Part shown: positions 18,649 through 28,893 of the stretch, in pieces | Numbering within the stretch: the stretch's first letter is position 1 | Layout: each line of letters begins with the position of its first letter | From: SIG440 sp045586925 | GTDB lineage: Bacteria > Bacillota > Clostridia > Monoglobales > Monoglobaceae | Reading direction: 5' to 3' | Length of the DNA: 64,000 bases | Assembly (NCBI GenBank): GCA_045586925.1 | Contig: JAZNBG010000011.1 | Coordinates: forward strand, 1-64,000 | The notes under the pieces: generated by a model | Told to the model about the DNA's origin: nothing | The model's input: the letters and a program-made list of their open reading frames with translations, nothing else | Databases searched by the model: none | Position numbers and translations under genes: made by a program

Positions 18649-21072
18649 TTACTGAGCTACCGCAGGATAAATTGTCGCCGTGCCGTAAGGTGACATGCTG
18701 GAAACAGAATCCCATACAAACACCTTTACATATCCGCCTGCAGTTTCTGCTGTGATTGCAGGTACAGGTACCAGAATAGAGCCAGCTTCACAATCTGCCT
18801 TTGAGCCAACACCGGAAGCAGCTTTGGCATCCTCAAGCTCACCTGTAGCAGAATATACTGCTGCAATTACAGTATAGGGAATATTTACTTCGGAATTGGT
18901 GCTCAGAGCAGCCTTAACCTTGATAGTCTGACCTGCAGCAATCGGTGTTGATGCAAAGCCTGTTTCGTCGCTATTCATGCAATATACTGTGTCTATATTA
19001 AAGCTGTCAATGTTTGCCAGGCTTGTTTCAAATGTATATACCGCAGCATTTAAATCTGTTCCTTCAATTCTGGAGAAGATATCACCGGAAGCGGTTGCAG
19101 CGGCTCTGTCTATTTTAATTGTGTATGTTGTTGAATGTGCGATTGTATTAAGACCTATTGTAAGAGTCTTTGTTGTTTCATTATACGAAAGGCTATTTAT
19201 AAGTGTGGGGTCATCTGTTGTACTCTCTCCTGCATAAATCTTTACATAGTCGGGATCTTCCAGAATCGACTTGTTCATAGCCTCAGGAAAAGTGATTTCA
19301 ACATTCTGGGGGTCAATAGTCTTAACAATGCCGTCCCACTGATATTCCTGTACCTCTATTACAGTAAACTTTGTTGTATCAGAAATTGAAACTGTATTGT
19401 CCTTATATATAATTTCACTCAGCTTTGTTCCCGCGGTATAGCTCTGGAAATCATCATCAATATATGTAACAGCATTAGCCGAATCTATTGCATCATCTGA
19501 TGTTACAAGCTTGAAATTATCCAGTGCTATATCAAGGCCTGCACGGAAATATTGGTTTGAATCAGACTGTAGAAATCTGAAGCTGTAAAGAGAGCCTGAC
19601 CAATTATATACAGAAAGAGGCTTGATTGCATAGAAGCCGGTCTCTTTAAGAAGTGTACCGTTTTCATCCATAAGCTCAATTTTAGCATTGGCAACAAAAT
19701 CAGCCTCGTTTTCAGCAGTAAGTGCCGAAGAATCTATTGTCCAGCGGACATTGTACCATTTACCTGCTTCTAAAGCATACGATGTTGTGTTATCTGTAAA
19801 TGCCACTTCTGTGGTATATTTGCCGTCTGTTGTATTCCAGCTGTAAACCTTCAGGCTTCCGTCCTTCAGATAAACCGTACCGTTTGTGGCAGTCCACGCA
19901 TTTGTATTGTCTGCGGAAGAACCCTGCTTAGGAAGGTCAAAAAGTCTTATTTCTGTTGTGTTTATTGCAGGGAGCATAAAGGACTGTTCTGCATAAAGCT
20001 TTGGTGCTTTTGCGCTAGGCATACCGGTGATGAGCTCTGCATTTCTGTATGAACTATGGAACTGATACTGAATAGCATTTACATTTGTATTAGGTGCAGA
20101 CGTCTGGCTGGGATATCTTAAATATACACTATCCTCACCTTCGCCTCCTTCTCCTACAAACCAGCTAGCTGATGCATCGTCAAGAGCATAGGACTTGATT
20201 TCATCAATTACCATTACAGAATCCTCTGCAAAACCCCATGCACCAAATCCCATGTTTGCAAATGCATAATTAGAAAAAGCCGCATAGTCCGGATTCTTGG
20301 GAACCTTTCCTGTCCATACCCAACCGCTGTCTCCTACAACTGTATTTGTACTGTCATCATAGATTATAAATCTCTGATAATTATTTTCATCAACACGACA
20401 ATCTATTATTCTTTCTGCACGGTACCATTTGCCTGCCGCGAGAGTATTATCCGGAACTATATTTTTGTTGTAAACTCTGTTTCCGTTCATACCCGATGCT
20501 GTTTCGGCAATATTTATATCACCTGTGTATGCACCGCCCTTTGTTATCTTAAGGAACGCAGAATTTCTGCCTGCAGTGTATATGTTGGAGTAGAAAATAC
20601 TACTATTATAGTAATCCTTGTTTGAATAAGCAAATAAAAGTGCATATCCGTTATCGGTCAGATTGTTTTCTTCGTCTTTGGTATACTCAGGCATTTTGAA
20701 CTTAACACTATCAGCTCTGTATGCCTTATTTGCAAATGCCGAGGATGCGCCGATAACAAGTGTGTCTGCCAATGTTGCACTGTTCGCAAAGCTTCCGTTT
20801 GCATCAATTTCAAATCCACCGGCGGAAGGTTTTACATTGATACCTCTTGCACTAACTGTTGTTCCGTCAGCACTGTTATAAATATATGTGGATGTATTGG
20901 CACCTGTCTGATAAACAAGTGTTGTCTTAGTGTTGCCGTAATCCTGTGAGGTAATATAAATGTCAGGTGTTCTTGCCTCTGCATCTGCATCTGCCAGGGC
21001 AACTGAGCTAAAGCTCAAAGTGATAGTTGATAATACCATTACTAATGCTAAAATTACACTAATCTTTTTCAT
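18649..21072 (-). CDS. Large secreted protein with repeated jelly-roll-like and Ig-like domains
   Basis: 807 residues with a signal peptide (about 1-27, SSVALADA). Two similar beta-rich segments of about 230 residues each carry GKWYRAERIIDC and GKWYNVRWTIDS near equal positions. An SbsA-type Ig domain follows (NVEITFPEAMNKSIL, HSTTYTIKID), then a C-terminal domain ending VKVFVWDSVSSMSP, close to the end of the 15204-16586 product. It is probably a surface glycan-binding protein rather than an enzyme, since no catalytic pair stands out. It is the first gene after the YtcP-like permease. Confidence 0.65.
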   Translation of the reverse strand: MKKISVILALVMVLSTITLSFSSVALADADAEARTPDIYITSQDYGNTKTTLVYQTGANTSTYIYNSADGTTVSARGINVKPSAGGFEIDANGSFANSATLADTLVIGASSAFANKAYRADSVKFKMPEYTKDEENNLTDNGYALLFAYSNKDYYNSSIFYSNIYTAGRNSAFLKITKGGAYTGDINIAETASGMNGNRVYNKNIVPDNTLAAGKWYRAERIIDCRVDENNYQRFIIYDDSTNTVVGDSGWVWTGKVPKNPDYAAFSNYAFANMGFGAWGFAEDSVMVIDEIKSYALDDASASWFVGEGGEGEDSVYLRYPSQTSAPNTNVNAIQYQFHSSYRNAELITGMPSAKAPKLYAEQSFMLPAINTTEIRLFDLPKQGSSADNTNAWTATNGTVYLKDGSLKVYSWNTTDGKYTTEVAFTDNTTSYALEAGKWYNVRWTIDSSALTAENEADFVANAKIELMDENGTLLKETGFYAIKPLSVYNWSGSLYSFRFLQSDSNQYFRAGLDIALDNFKLVTSDDAIDSANAVTYIDDDFQSYTAGTKLSEIIYKDNTVSISDTTKFTVIEVQEYQWDGIVKTIDPQNVEITFPEAMNKSILEDPDYVKIYAGESTTDDPTLINSLSYNETTKTLTIGLNTIAHSTTYTIKIDRAAATASGDIFSRIEGTDLNAAVYTFETSLANIDSFNIDTVYCMNSDETGFASTPIAAGQTIKVKAALSTNSEVNIPYTVIAAVYSATGELEDAKAASGVGSKADCEAGSILVPVPAITAETAGGYVKVFVWDSVSSMSPYGTATIYPAVAQ

Positions 21073-21101
21073 ATTTTTTCTCCTTTTAAAAAAATTTTTT
21101 A

Positions 21102-22049
21102 TTAACCTTTTACAGAGCCTATGGTGAGGCCTGTCATAAAGTACTTCTGGAAGAATGGGTAAGAAAGAAGTATCGGAAGTATTGATACTATTACAAGACC
21201 CATTCGGAATGAGTCTATAGGAAGAGTAGCTTTCATCTCTTCCACAGAGGCTCCAAGAGAATTGGCATTTGATGAAAGATAAAGTGCGTCCTGTTCAATT
21301 CTTCTTATTAAAAGTTGTATAGGAACGATAGATTCGTTGCGGAATATGTATAAAAATCCCTGCTGCCAGTCATTCCAATAAGCAATTGCCAAAAACAAAG
21401 CAATAGTTGCAATAACCGGGACTGCCATGGGTATGATGATTTTGAAAAGACACACCCATTCAGATGCTCCGTCAATCTCCGCTGATTCTATGACCTCATT
21501 AGGTATATTGGTTGTAAGATAGGTACGCATAATTATGATATGCATTGCTGTGACACCCATGGGCAAAACAAGTGCCCAGAATGTATCCTGAAGATGATAT
21601 ATCGTGGTCATTACCATATAGCTGGAAAGCATTCCTCCCGAAAACAGCATTGTGAAAAATGCAAAGAAGGTAAAAAATTTCTTCCACGGAAACTGAGGTC
21701 TGGAAAGAACATATGCATACATAAAGTCAATGATAAGTCCGTATATGGTACCAAATACCGTTGTAAGTATGGTAATTCCGTAAGCATTTACAATCTGACC
21801 TATATTTTCCCATATGTACTTGTAACCATCAAAAGATATCTCCTTCGGGAAAATCGTATAACCATAATACGATATTGCATCCTGTGTAGAAAAAGATGCC
21901 GAGATTACAATAAGCAACGGAAATAATGTTGAAATTGCAAAAAGTGTGGTAAGCACATAAGAAATTCCCTTTAGATGATGTGGAACAGGGCTTAACGATT
22001 TCTTTGCAAGCCTTCTGTTTTTCATAGATGCCAAAGTTGTATCACTCAC
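21102..22049 (-). CDS. Sugar ABC transporter permease, YtcP/LplC type
   Basis: About 315 residues with six membrane segments. The EAA-type cytoplasmic loop reads EIDGASEWVCLFKIIIPMAVPVIAT, as in MalG-like permeases. The product pairs with the LplB-type permease at 23849-24778 and the lipoprotein at 13719-15179. The GTG at 22049 is preferred because AGGAG stands eight bases upstream; it overlaps the end of the SLH gene, which argues for translational coupling. An alternative GTG at 22058 is too close to that site. Confidence 0.9.
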   Translation of the reverse strand: MSDTTLASMKNRRLAKKSLSPVPHHLKGISYVLTTLFAISTLFPLLIVISASFSTQDAISYYGYTIFPKEISFDGYKYIWENIGQIVNAYGITILTTVFGTIYGLIIDFMYAYVLSRPQFPWKKFFTFFAFFTMLFSGGMLSSYMVMTTIYHLQDTFWALVLPMGVTAMHIIIMRTYLTTNIPNEVIESAEIDGASEWVCLFKIIIPMAVPVIATIALFLAIAYWNDWQQGFLYIFRNESIVPIQLLIRRIEQDALYLSSNANSLGASVEEMKATLPIDSFRMGLVIVSILPILLSYPFFQKYFMTGLTIGSVKG

Positions 22050-23823
22050 CTTTACCACTCCTGTTCTTTAGAATTTCATACAAAAGCTTTGCCGCTTCTG
22101 CTCTTGTGGCACCGGATTTGGCACCGAATCTGCCCGCACCTGTGCCGTTAAGTATTTCTGCACGATAGAGTTCATTTACTGCTTCACTTGCATAATCCGA
22201 TATGCTGTCAGAGAAATTGGGATTGCCACGTTTTATATCCAGCTCAATTCCCTCACTCTGTATCACACGGTAGCACATCACAGCCATATCCTCACGGGTT
22301 ATATTTTGTCCCACACCAAAGATTCTGTCTCCTATACCTTTTATAACCCCTTTGCCGCTTGCAGCTGCCACATAAGGAGCACACCAGCTATCCTTTTGTA
22401 CATCAGCGAAATCTGCCATCTGTGCATCTGCTTTTAAATCAAATGCAAGTACAATCATCTTGGCAAATTCCTCTCTCTTTACACTTGTGCCGGGTGCAAA
22501 CAGGCCGTTTCCGACTCCGTTTATAATACCTTGGGCTTTCATATATTCTATAGCCTCGTTTGCCCACTCGTACCCATCAAGATCTGAAAAAGCTGTTGTT
22601 TGTATTACGGGGGAAGGATTTAAATTTAAATCCTCGGTCGTAACCTCCTTGTTATTAGTACCGGAAACTACAAAGGAATCTCCTCCACGCGATGGAGTTC
22701 TATCATTTGCTTTATCCTTTAATTTACCGAAGGAAGCTATTACCTCGTTGAGGTTTGTCACAAAATCCGACATATCATCAAACGGTCTTTTTTCTATAAG
22801 TTTTTTTGCAATATTAAGCGGGGTTTCGTTTTCCTTGTAGTCTATAACCTTGCCGCCTGCCGCTGTGATTTCCGTTTCAAAATCGCAAATTACAGAATCA
22901 AGAATACCGTATGTGCTGCTTTTGGAGAGAGCGGATGTCAAAAGCTGAGTAGCTGTAAGCTCCGTTATTTTCTCCACAGACTTGTCTTTTAACGGCATAT
23001 TTTCCATATTCGATATAAAATCTGCCTTTACATCTGAATCAAATACCTTTTCGTTCAGTCTTATGTTTGTATATTCTTTGTGCTGGTCAATACCTGAATA
23101 TACCTTAAGTGCGTCTATAAACTTCAGAAGCTCCTTGCCTGTCTTTAAATCAATAACCTCTGCATACACAATTTCGGCAAATACGTTGACAAATTCCTCT
23201 GCATTGGTTATGTCTCCAAGTCGTGCCACTATCGCACTGTAAACATCACTTTTTGTTTCGGGCATCAAAGAGTCAAAATACTCAAAAAGCTCACTCTTAT
23301 CTGCTTCAAGAATTTGATATGAGTTATACACATTTGGGCTGTCGCTTTTTCTAAAGATCGCCTCAATGTCTGACGCATCTACATCGCCATCTTTCAGGTC
23401 ATCAATAATAGCCTGAGCATCGTTGTCTGTCATAAATTCAAAATACCCCTCTGTTTTGGTACGATTTCCTGCCACAGCTATTCGATAGTAATACTTACCC
23501 TTGAGACCCTTGGGCTTATAGATAAAGCTCACATTGCCGTATGAATCCGCTTGTCCCTGATAGAGAAAGCTTATTGCGGCATTTACCTTTTCGGGTGAGG
23601 TCTGTGTGTAGGTGTCACCACCATCTGTGCTGAGGTCAGCAAACCCTGACTCCGGTTCAAATACCTCCACGGTTACAATCTTGCCTGCCGCATCCGCCCC
23701 GCAGCTTATTACCGCAGACACGCTGTCAACAGTAACTGTTGGTGTCAGTACAGCCGCTGACGCCTCTGCCACAAAAAAGAGCATGAAAGCACAAAGCAAG
23801 AATATCAAGACCGTTTTCTTCAT
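22042..23823 (-). CDS. SLH-domain surface protein located between the two permease genes
   Basis: About 593 residues with a signal peptide (MKKTVLIF to AEASAAV). A beta domain (about 25-130) is followed by a helical Lys/Asp/Glu-rich region (about 140-390) and a short linker. Three C-terminal SLH repeats follow (about 430-590: YEWANEAIEYMKAQGIINGV, DVQKDSWCAPYVAAASGKGV, ASEAVNELYRAEILNGTG). The start at 23823 begins the signal peptide; an upstream in-frame codon at 23862 would overlap the permease gene. Its place between lplB and ytcP homologues is unusual and suggests it works with the transporter, perhaps presenting substrate to it. Confidence 0.8.
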   Translation of the reverse strand: MKKTVLIFLLCAFMLFFVAEASAAVLTPTVTVDSVSAVISCGADAAGKIVTVEVFEPESGFADLSTDGGDTYTQTSPEKVNAAISFLYQGQADSYGNVSFIYKPKGLKGKYYYRIAVAGNRTKTEGYFEFMTDNDAQAIIDDLKDGDVDASDIEAIFRKSDSPNVYNSYQILEADKSELFEYFDSLMPETKSDVYSAIVARLGDITNAEEFVNVFAEIVYAEVIDLKTGKELLKFIDALKVYSGIDQHKEYTNIRLNEKVFDSDVKADFISNMENMPLKDKSVEKITELTATQLLTSALSKSSTYGILDSVICDFETEITAAGGKVIDYKENETPLNIAKKLIEKRPFDDMSDFVTNLNEVIASFGKLKDKANDRTPSRGGDSFVVSGTNNKEVTTEDLNLNPSPVIQTTAFSDLDGYEWANEAIEYMKAQGIINGVGNGLFAPGTSVKREEFAKMIVLAFDLKADAQMADFADVQKDSWCAPYVAAASGKGVIKGIGDRIFGVGQNITREDMAVMCYRVIQSEGIELDIKRGNPNFSDSISDYASEAVNELYRAEILNGTGAGRFGAKSGATRAEAAKLLYEILKNRSGKGE

Positions 23824-23848
23824 GTTTACCATTCCTTTCTTTAATTTA

Positions 23849-24778
23849 TTAAAACAATGCATTATCAGGTGAAATCTTGTTTACAATAGCATTAGTTATA
23901 AGCACCAGGATAAATCCTGTAACTGATTTTAAAAAGTTTGCTGCACCGGTTAATGCGAAGTCACCGCCTGCCGTCATACCATTGTAGATATATGTATCCA
24001 GTGTACTGGTTGTAGAATAGAGCATTCCTGAATTCTTGGGTACGAAATAGAAAAGACCGAAATCCGAACTCAGTATACTTCCTATTGCCAAAATGAACAT
24101 TATAGTTATTGTGGGTCTCAAAAGAGGTAAGGTTATGTATCTTAACTGTTTGTACCAGTTTGCCCCGTCAATCCACGCTGCCTCGTAGTATTCAGGTGAG
24201 AAGCCCCGAATTGTTGAATAATAGATTATGCAGGAATATCCTACTCCCTTCCACAAATGTGCAATAGTAAGTATAAATGGCCACTTGTCTGCTTCAAAGT
24301 ACCAATTTACCGGTTCCATACCCAGACTTATCAACAACTTGTTGACTGCACCTTTATCAAAGTCCAAAAGTCCTGTCACAAAATATGATACAACAATCCA
24401 CGACAAAAAGTACGGCATAAGAGATAACGTCTGAGTTGCTTTAGTCCAGATATTAAGCCGCTTCTTTGCAAGCACATCGAACATTATAGCAAAGGTAACC
24501 GAACAAAACATCGTGAGGGGTATCCACACCACATTATACAAAAGTGTATTTCTTAAGATTACGTAGGCATCCTTTGCTTTAAACAAAAACTCAAAATTTT
24601 TCAGACCTATCCAATCACTATGGAAAATTCCCTTGGCATAGTCAAAATCTTTGAATGCCACCGATATGCCGAACATTGGAACATAAGCAAACAAAATAAA
24701 CCAAATTACTCCGGGAAGAAGCATAAGAAGATATACCTTATTTTTCCCTAAATCCTTTGCAAATTTTTTGATACTCAA
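23849..24778 (-). CDS. Sugar ABC transporter permease, LplB type
   Basis: 309 residues with six transmembrane helices. The EAA-like loop is AAWIDGANWYKQLRYITLPLLRPTI. The opening (YLLMLLPGVIWFILFAYVPMFG) is typical of LplB/UgpA permeases. Translation begins at TTG, with AGGA about ten bases upstream; the nearby ATG is in another frame. It follows the sensor kinase by 26 bases, the common kinase-regulator-permease order in YesM/YesN-controlled glycan loci. Confidence 0.9.
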   Translation of the reverse strand: MSIKKFAKDLGKNKVYLLMLLPGVIWFILFAYVPMFGISVAFKDFDYAKGIFHSDWIGLKNFEFLFKAKDAYVILRNTLLYNVVWIPLTMFCSVTFAIMFDVLAKKRLNIWTKATQTLSLMPYFLSWIVVSYFVTGLLDFDKGAVNKLLISLGMEPVNWYFEADKWPFILTIAHLWKGVGYSCIIYYSTIRGFSPEYYEAAWIDGANWYKQLRYITLPLLRPTITIMFILAIGSILSSDFGLFYFVPKNSGMLYSTTSTLDTYIYNGMTAGGDFALTGAANFLKSVTGFILVLITNAIVNKISPDNALF

Positions 24779-24804
24779 TATCTGTCATCCTTTCTGATGT
24801 TGTT

Positions 24805-26565
24805 TTAATTCATCTTAAGTATTTTTAGTGTAGCCACCGTTTTGTTGTTTTTAACTTTATAACACAATCCACATTCTTCACCAAAATATATTTTTAAACG
24901 CTCATTTACATTTTTGATGCCTATACCCTTGGAAACACCGCTTACAAGCATATTGTTAAGACTGTCTGCATCACACCCTATACCGTTATCCTCAACATCT
25001 ATTACGAGCATATCGCCTGATTCACGAATACTCACCTCTATCATAAGTTCCTTCATATCCTTGCCAAAACCGTGAAGAATGGAATTCTCACACAAGGGCT
25101 GAAGAATGAGCTTGGCAACCTTTACATTTTTGAGTTCATCAGGTACTACCGTTATATTTAATGTAATCGAATCTTCGTATGCATACTTCTGCAGGTACAC
25201 ATATTTTTTTAAATACTCAAGCTCGGTTTTCAGAGTAACAAGCTCTTCAGGTTTATTAAGTGCATATTCCAGTATAGAGGCAAGCTCTGAAGTATAATCG
25301 GCTATTTCGGAATTACCGTCCAGCATAGCTTTGCAGGAAAGAGTGTTTAAAGCATTGTTTAGAAAATGCGGACCAATCTGTATCTGCCTCATTTTTATTT
25401 CCATAAGCTTTTCTTTCTTCAGGGCCTCCTGCTCCAATTCAATATTTGCCTTTACCTTTTCTATAAGGGCCTCAGCAGAACGATAAATAGATCCTATTTC
25501 GTCATTGATATTAAATACCGGAAGTTCAGGAAAAGGTGCATTTAAATCGCCTTTTATCATAAACTTTTCCAGATTTTTCAATGGTGATGTAACCTTGTTG
25601 GATATCAGCAAAAACATTGCCACACCAATAATCAAAAGTACCACCGAAATAAGAGAAATCATCCTTATTATCTGTCTTAGAGCCAAGGTTTCCTCTCTGG
25701 CAGACACCGCAGTTAGTATATCAAGACCGTTATCCAGTCTTTCTATATCCACATAGTATTTTCTGCCGTCGGCAGGGTTCTTGTATATAAGCATTTCGTT
25801 GTATTCTTTTTGGGAAAGACTATCTGTAAGCGAGGTCAAATCCGATATTCCAATTTTTTCAAATCCACTGTAGAGCACTTCAGATTCCCTGCCGTTTATT
25901 GCCACATTTACATGCGGTACAACAGCAAAAAGATGATCAAGATTAATTCCTACCTTGCAATATCCATACAGGGCTCCATCCGGACCCGTCATTCGTCTTG
26001 TGAAAAAAATATATGGGGTGTTTTCTGTCTCTGAGTAAATATACATCCCTTCACTAATGGCAGTCATTTCCTTAAACCACACAGTATCCTTAACAGCATC
26101 TATGCTCACGATTCCGTTTTGCTGGCTATCGTCTGTGCTAACATAGCCATCTCTTATAAAAGGGAGTGAGCTGTCTAAATAAAACTTGAGCGTTTGAACA
26201 TACGGTGAACTATCCCGAGCATCAAATATAATTCCAAAAATATTGTTTAACTGATATCCGACTCTGATTTGGTTATTTATATATGCAATTTTGTCCTCAG
26301 ACGACATATTTATCATTTCTGCAATGGTATCATCCATCGCAACATAAGTGCAAGCCCTCTCCATACACCTTTCTACAGTAGAAATTGCCTCAGATATATT
26401 TTTCATACCTACACTTGTGTCATCCCGGACATTTTCCACCAGCATATTGCCGCAATAAGCATAGAACAATCCGCCTATTGTGAATATAATAAGAGAAACA
26501 GTTACAAAATATATAGCCAAAAGCTTAACTTTAATATTGCTTATTCGTTTTAAAATCCAGGTCAT
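24805..26565 (-). CDS. YesM-type sensor histidine kinase
   Basis: 586 residues. Membrane helices at about 11-37 and 302-322 flank an extracellular Cache-like sensor. A HAMP linker leads to the His_kinase domain with the phospho-acceptor His400 in QIGPHFLNNAL (most relatives have NPHFLYNTL), then the HATPase with N-box LCENSILHG and G-boxes VEDNGIGCD and GIGIKNVNERL. It should sense extracellular sugar or a binding-protein complex and phosphorylate the regulator at 26562-27602, with which it shares an ATGA stop/start overlap. Confidence 0.92.
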   Translation of the reverse strand: MTWILKRISNIKVKLLAIYFVTVSLIIFTIGGLFYAYCGNMLVENVRDDTSVGMKNISEAISTVERCMERACTYVAMDDTIAEMINMSSEDKIAYINNQIRVGYQLNNIFGIIFDARDSSPYVQTLKFYLDSSLPFIRDGYVSTDDSQQNGIVSIDAVKDTVWFKEMTAISEGMYIYSETENTPYIFFTRRMTGPDGALYGYCKVGINLDHLFAVVPHVNVAINGRESEVLYSGFEKIGISDLTSLTDSLSQKEYNEMLIYKNPADGRKYYVDIERLDNGLDILTAVSAREETLALRQIIRMISLISVVLLIIGVAMFLLISNKVTSPLKNLEKFMIKGDLNAPFPELPVFNINDEIGSIYRSAEALIEKVKANIELEQEALKKEKLMEIKMRQIQIGPHFLNNALNTLSCKAMLDGNSEIADYTSELASILEYALNKPEELVTLKTELEYLKKYVYLQKYAYEDSITLNITVVPDELKNVKVAKLILQPLCENSILHGFGKDMKELMIEVSIRESGDMLVIDVEDNGIGCDADSLNNMLVSGVSKGIGIKNVNERLKIYFGEECGLCYKVKNNKTVATLKILKMN

Positions 26566-27602
26566 TTCTTATCACCATTTCTATACTTGCTCATAGTAAA
26601 ACCTGTTTGCTCTTTAAATCGTTGCTTGAAATATTGAAATGAATTATATCCCACCATTGTTACAATCCTGTCAATGGGTATATTTGTGTTGCGAAGAAGT
26701 CTTTTCGCATGCTCAATACGCACATTCAGTATATATTCGGATATTCCCTTACCGTATTGCTTGACAAAAATCCTTGAAAGGTGCCTTGCAGATAAACCAA
26801 ATTTATCTGCAAGCATATCACGGCTTAATTCGGGACTATTGTAGTGCCTGTCAATATATTGCCTTATTTCTGTTGCTTTACTGTCGGTTTCATCGGCAAT
26901 TGTGTCCCCTGATTTGATGCTCTCTATTATATCAGCACACCTATCTACGATGTAGTCAAGCATCGCTTCGTCCGAGGATTTGGACATCGCAGTGGCAAAC
27001 ATATCCTCGTCAGCAAAACCCGAAAGCTTGTTGCCCTTTATAAAAAACGCAATGGTATTTATGATAAACATAGCATAGCTTCTTATAACGCCACCACTTT
27101 TGTAGGCAATATCTGAAGGCGATACTATTGACCGTATTCCCTCAAGGTCTCCTCTCCAAAGAAGGTCATTTAGACATTGACTTATTTCTACAGAGCCTAT
27201 TCTGCGTCTTAACTCTCTTTCGCCCTTTTTCTCGGATTCAACAAGCTTCATATATTTTATAAGCTCATTTATTTTGCTGTTATTTATAGGCTTTAATATA
27301 TATTGTTTTACACCATAGGACATTGCTTTTTTAACATAATCGAAATCCGTATATCCGCTAATCATTATGACTTCTGTATCATACTTATTTTCACATATTA
27401 TCTTGCAAAGCTCGATTCCATCCATTTCCGGCATACATACATCTGTAATTACAACATCAATGTCTGTTTCTTTTAGCACTTCCAAAAGCTCACGTGCAGT
27501 ACGGCAACAACAGGCAATATTAACCTCGGGGAATTTCTCGGATATTACCTTTTCCATGCTTTTAAGCACCATTGGTTCATCATCTACAATCGCTATGTTC
27601 AT
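26562..27602 (-). CDS. YesN-type response regulator with AraC output domain
   Basis: 346 residues. The receiver domain is complete: Asp8/Asp9, phospho-acceptor Asp54 (VVITDVCMP) and Lys104 (YILKPI). A middle helical region leads to a two-helix-turn-helix AraC domain (about 250-346: ELSRDMLADKFGLSARHLSRIF, FQYFKQRFKEQTGFTMSKYR). The start at 27602 fits both the receiver fold and a GGAGTG site; a longer in-frame reading to 27737 would add a spurious hydrophobic stretch. It is the likely activator of the glycan operons, and the paired AGGACAT repeats at 28934-28961 and 31713-31740 are candidate binding sites. Confidence 0.92.
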   Translation of the reverse strand: MNIAIVDDEPMVLKSMEKVISEKFPEVNIACCCRTARELLEVLKETDIDVVITDVCMPEMDGIELCKIICENKYDTEVIMISGYTDFDYVKKAMSYGVKQYILKPINNSKINELIKYMKLVESEKKGERELRRRIGSVEISQCLNDLLWRGDLEGIRSIVSPSDIAYKSGGVIRSYAMFIINTIAFFIKGNKLSGFADEDMFATAMSKSSDEAMLDYIVDRCADIIESIKSGDTIADETDSKATEIRQYIDRHYNSPELSRDMLADKFGLSARHLSRIFVKQYGKGISEYILNVRIEHAKRLLRNTNIPIDRIVTMVGYNSFQYFKQRFKEQTGFTMSKYRNGDKK

Positions 27603-27624
27603 GTGATACACTCCTGTTCGAAAT

Positions 27625-27659
27625 AGTATTATTATCAATACACAAGTACTGATAATACT
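27625..27659. promoter_or_regulatory. Inverted repeat upstream of the response-regulator gene
   Basis: AGTATTATTATCA and TGATAATACT face each other across 12 bases, 23 bases upstream of the regulator start. The arms are AT-rich and there is no U-tract, so an operator is more likely than a terminator. It does not resemble the AGGACAT operator pair. Whether the regulator binds here itself is not known. Confidence 0.4.
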
Positions 27660-27715
27660 AATATACCAAATCCTCCACACACACGCAAACAAGAAAAGTT
27701 GAAAGCAATAAACAG

Positions 27716-28855
27716 TTACCTCTCTATAATCTGCCACTTACTATTTTCTGCAGCTTCGGTAAATTCCATACACAATCTCATGCTTTCTTGAGCATCTTCG
27801 ATCATAATAGAGGGTTTATCACCTCTTAAAACACGTTTCACTATATCTCTGTTCTGCTCATCAGTATTGTGGAAATATACTCTTTCGTCATATCCTTCAT
27901 CCTTGCCTACATCCTTCGTCCAACTGGTTTTACGAACTATACTCTCGCCAACCTGCCCTTTTTTGCCCGGATGGTGATATACTCTTAATTCTCTCTGGAA
28001 TATGTCTATCTCAATGGCACCCTCTGTACCTGTGATAACATAGTTTAATTTGTGACCCATCTTATCCTGGTCAAAGAGGTCCTCATTTCCCATAAGGTCA
28101 TTGTTGCTTCCAGGAGCTGCAGTCATATTAAAATAAAGCTGACTCACACATCCGTTGTCAAAATGATAGGACACATGAACATTGTCCTCTATTTCAAAAT
28201 ACGGAATTACATTCTCCGCACTGGTAACTACATACTTATCTACCCGGCTTCCTTCGTTCCACCACCTTACAAGGTCAATATAGTGGCAGAGCTTTTCCAG
28301 ACACATATTTGCTCCTGTAGACTTTTTTACTCTCCAGTTGATTTCTTCACTTCCATCTGCCTGTTCCTTTTTTTCATGGAAGGGGGGCATACTATATGTA
28401 AAATGTACATTTTTAAGTTTTCCTATTTCTCCTGAATCTATTATCTTTTTAGTTTCTACATATGCCCATGAATATCTGCATTCCAGACCAACCTGCAAAA
28501 ATGCTCCTGTCTCTTTCTGCACATCTATGAGTTCCTGCATTTCTTCATATGTAACACCAGAGGGCTTTTCTGTCATAACAGCCTTTCCTGCTCTCATAGC
28601 CTTTACTGCAAGCGGAACATGACTGGCATTGTCTGTTGCTATGTATACAAGATCAATTTCCTTATCATTAATGATGTCATCATAATTCATGGTTGTTTCA
28701 AGTCTTGGATGCTTCTCTTTGGCTTTTGAAAGCTGTCCCTCAGAAACATCATAGCCTACGATTCTTGCCACCTCTGGCATAGATTCTATTGTTGTTATGA
28801 TGGTGTTACCCATCTGCCCGCAACCTAATACTGCTGCATTAACTTGATTTTTCAT
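27716..28855 (-). CDS. Gfo/Idh/MocA family oxidoreductase
   Basis: 379 residues. The N-terminal Rossmann motif VLGCGQMGNTI binds NAD(P), EKPSGVTYEEM is the family's EKP signature, and the C-terminal half is the alpha/beta substrate domain (ANMCLEKLCHYIDLVRWW supplies the usual Asp/His region). It should oxidise or reduce a sugar or inositol-type intermediate in the cytoplasm. The ATG at 28855 has AAGGTG six bases upstream. A strong promoter with a direct-repeat operator lies just before it (28894-28961), so this is the first gene of the transcription unit that continues into the regulator pair. Confidence 0.88.
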   Translation of the reverse strand: MKNQVNAAVLGCGQMGNTIITTIESMPEVARIVGYDVSEGQLSKAKEKHPRLETTMNYDDIINDKEIDLVYIATDNASHVPLAVKAMRAGKAVMTEKPSGVTYEEMQELIDVQKETGAFLQVGLECRYSWAYVETKKIIDSGEIGKLKNVHFTYSMPPFHEKKEQADGSEEINWRVKKSTGANMCLEKLCHYIDLVRWWNEGSRVDKYVVTSAENVIPYFEIEDNVHVSYHFDNGCVSQLYFNMTAAPGSNNDLMGNEDLFDQDKMGHKLNYVITGTEGAIEIDIFQRELRVYHHPGKKGQVGESIVRKTSWTKDVGKDEGYDERVYFHNTDEQNRDIVKRVLRGDKPSIMIEDAQESMRLCMEFTEAAENSKWQIIER

Positions 28856-28893
28856 ACAATTCACCTTAATCCTTATACTAGTTTTGTAGTTTT

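Noticed and set aside
27467..27737. Longer response regulator starting at 27737
   Set aside because: The extra 45 residues are hydrophobic and precede a perfect receiver-domain start with a proper ribosome site at 27602.
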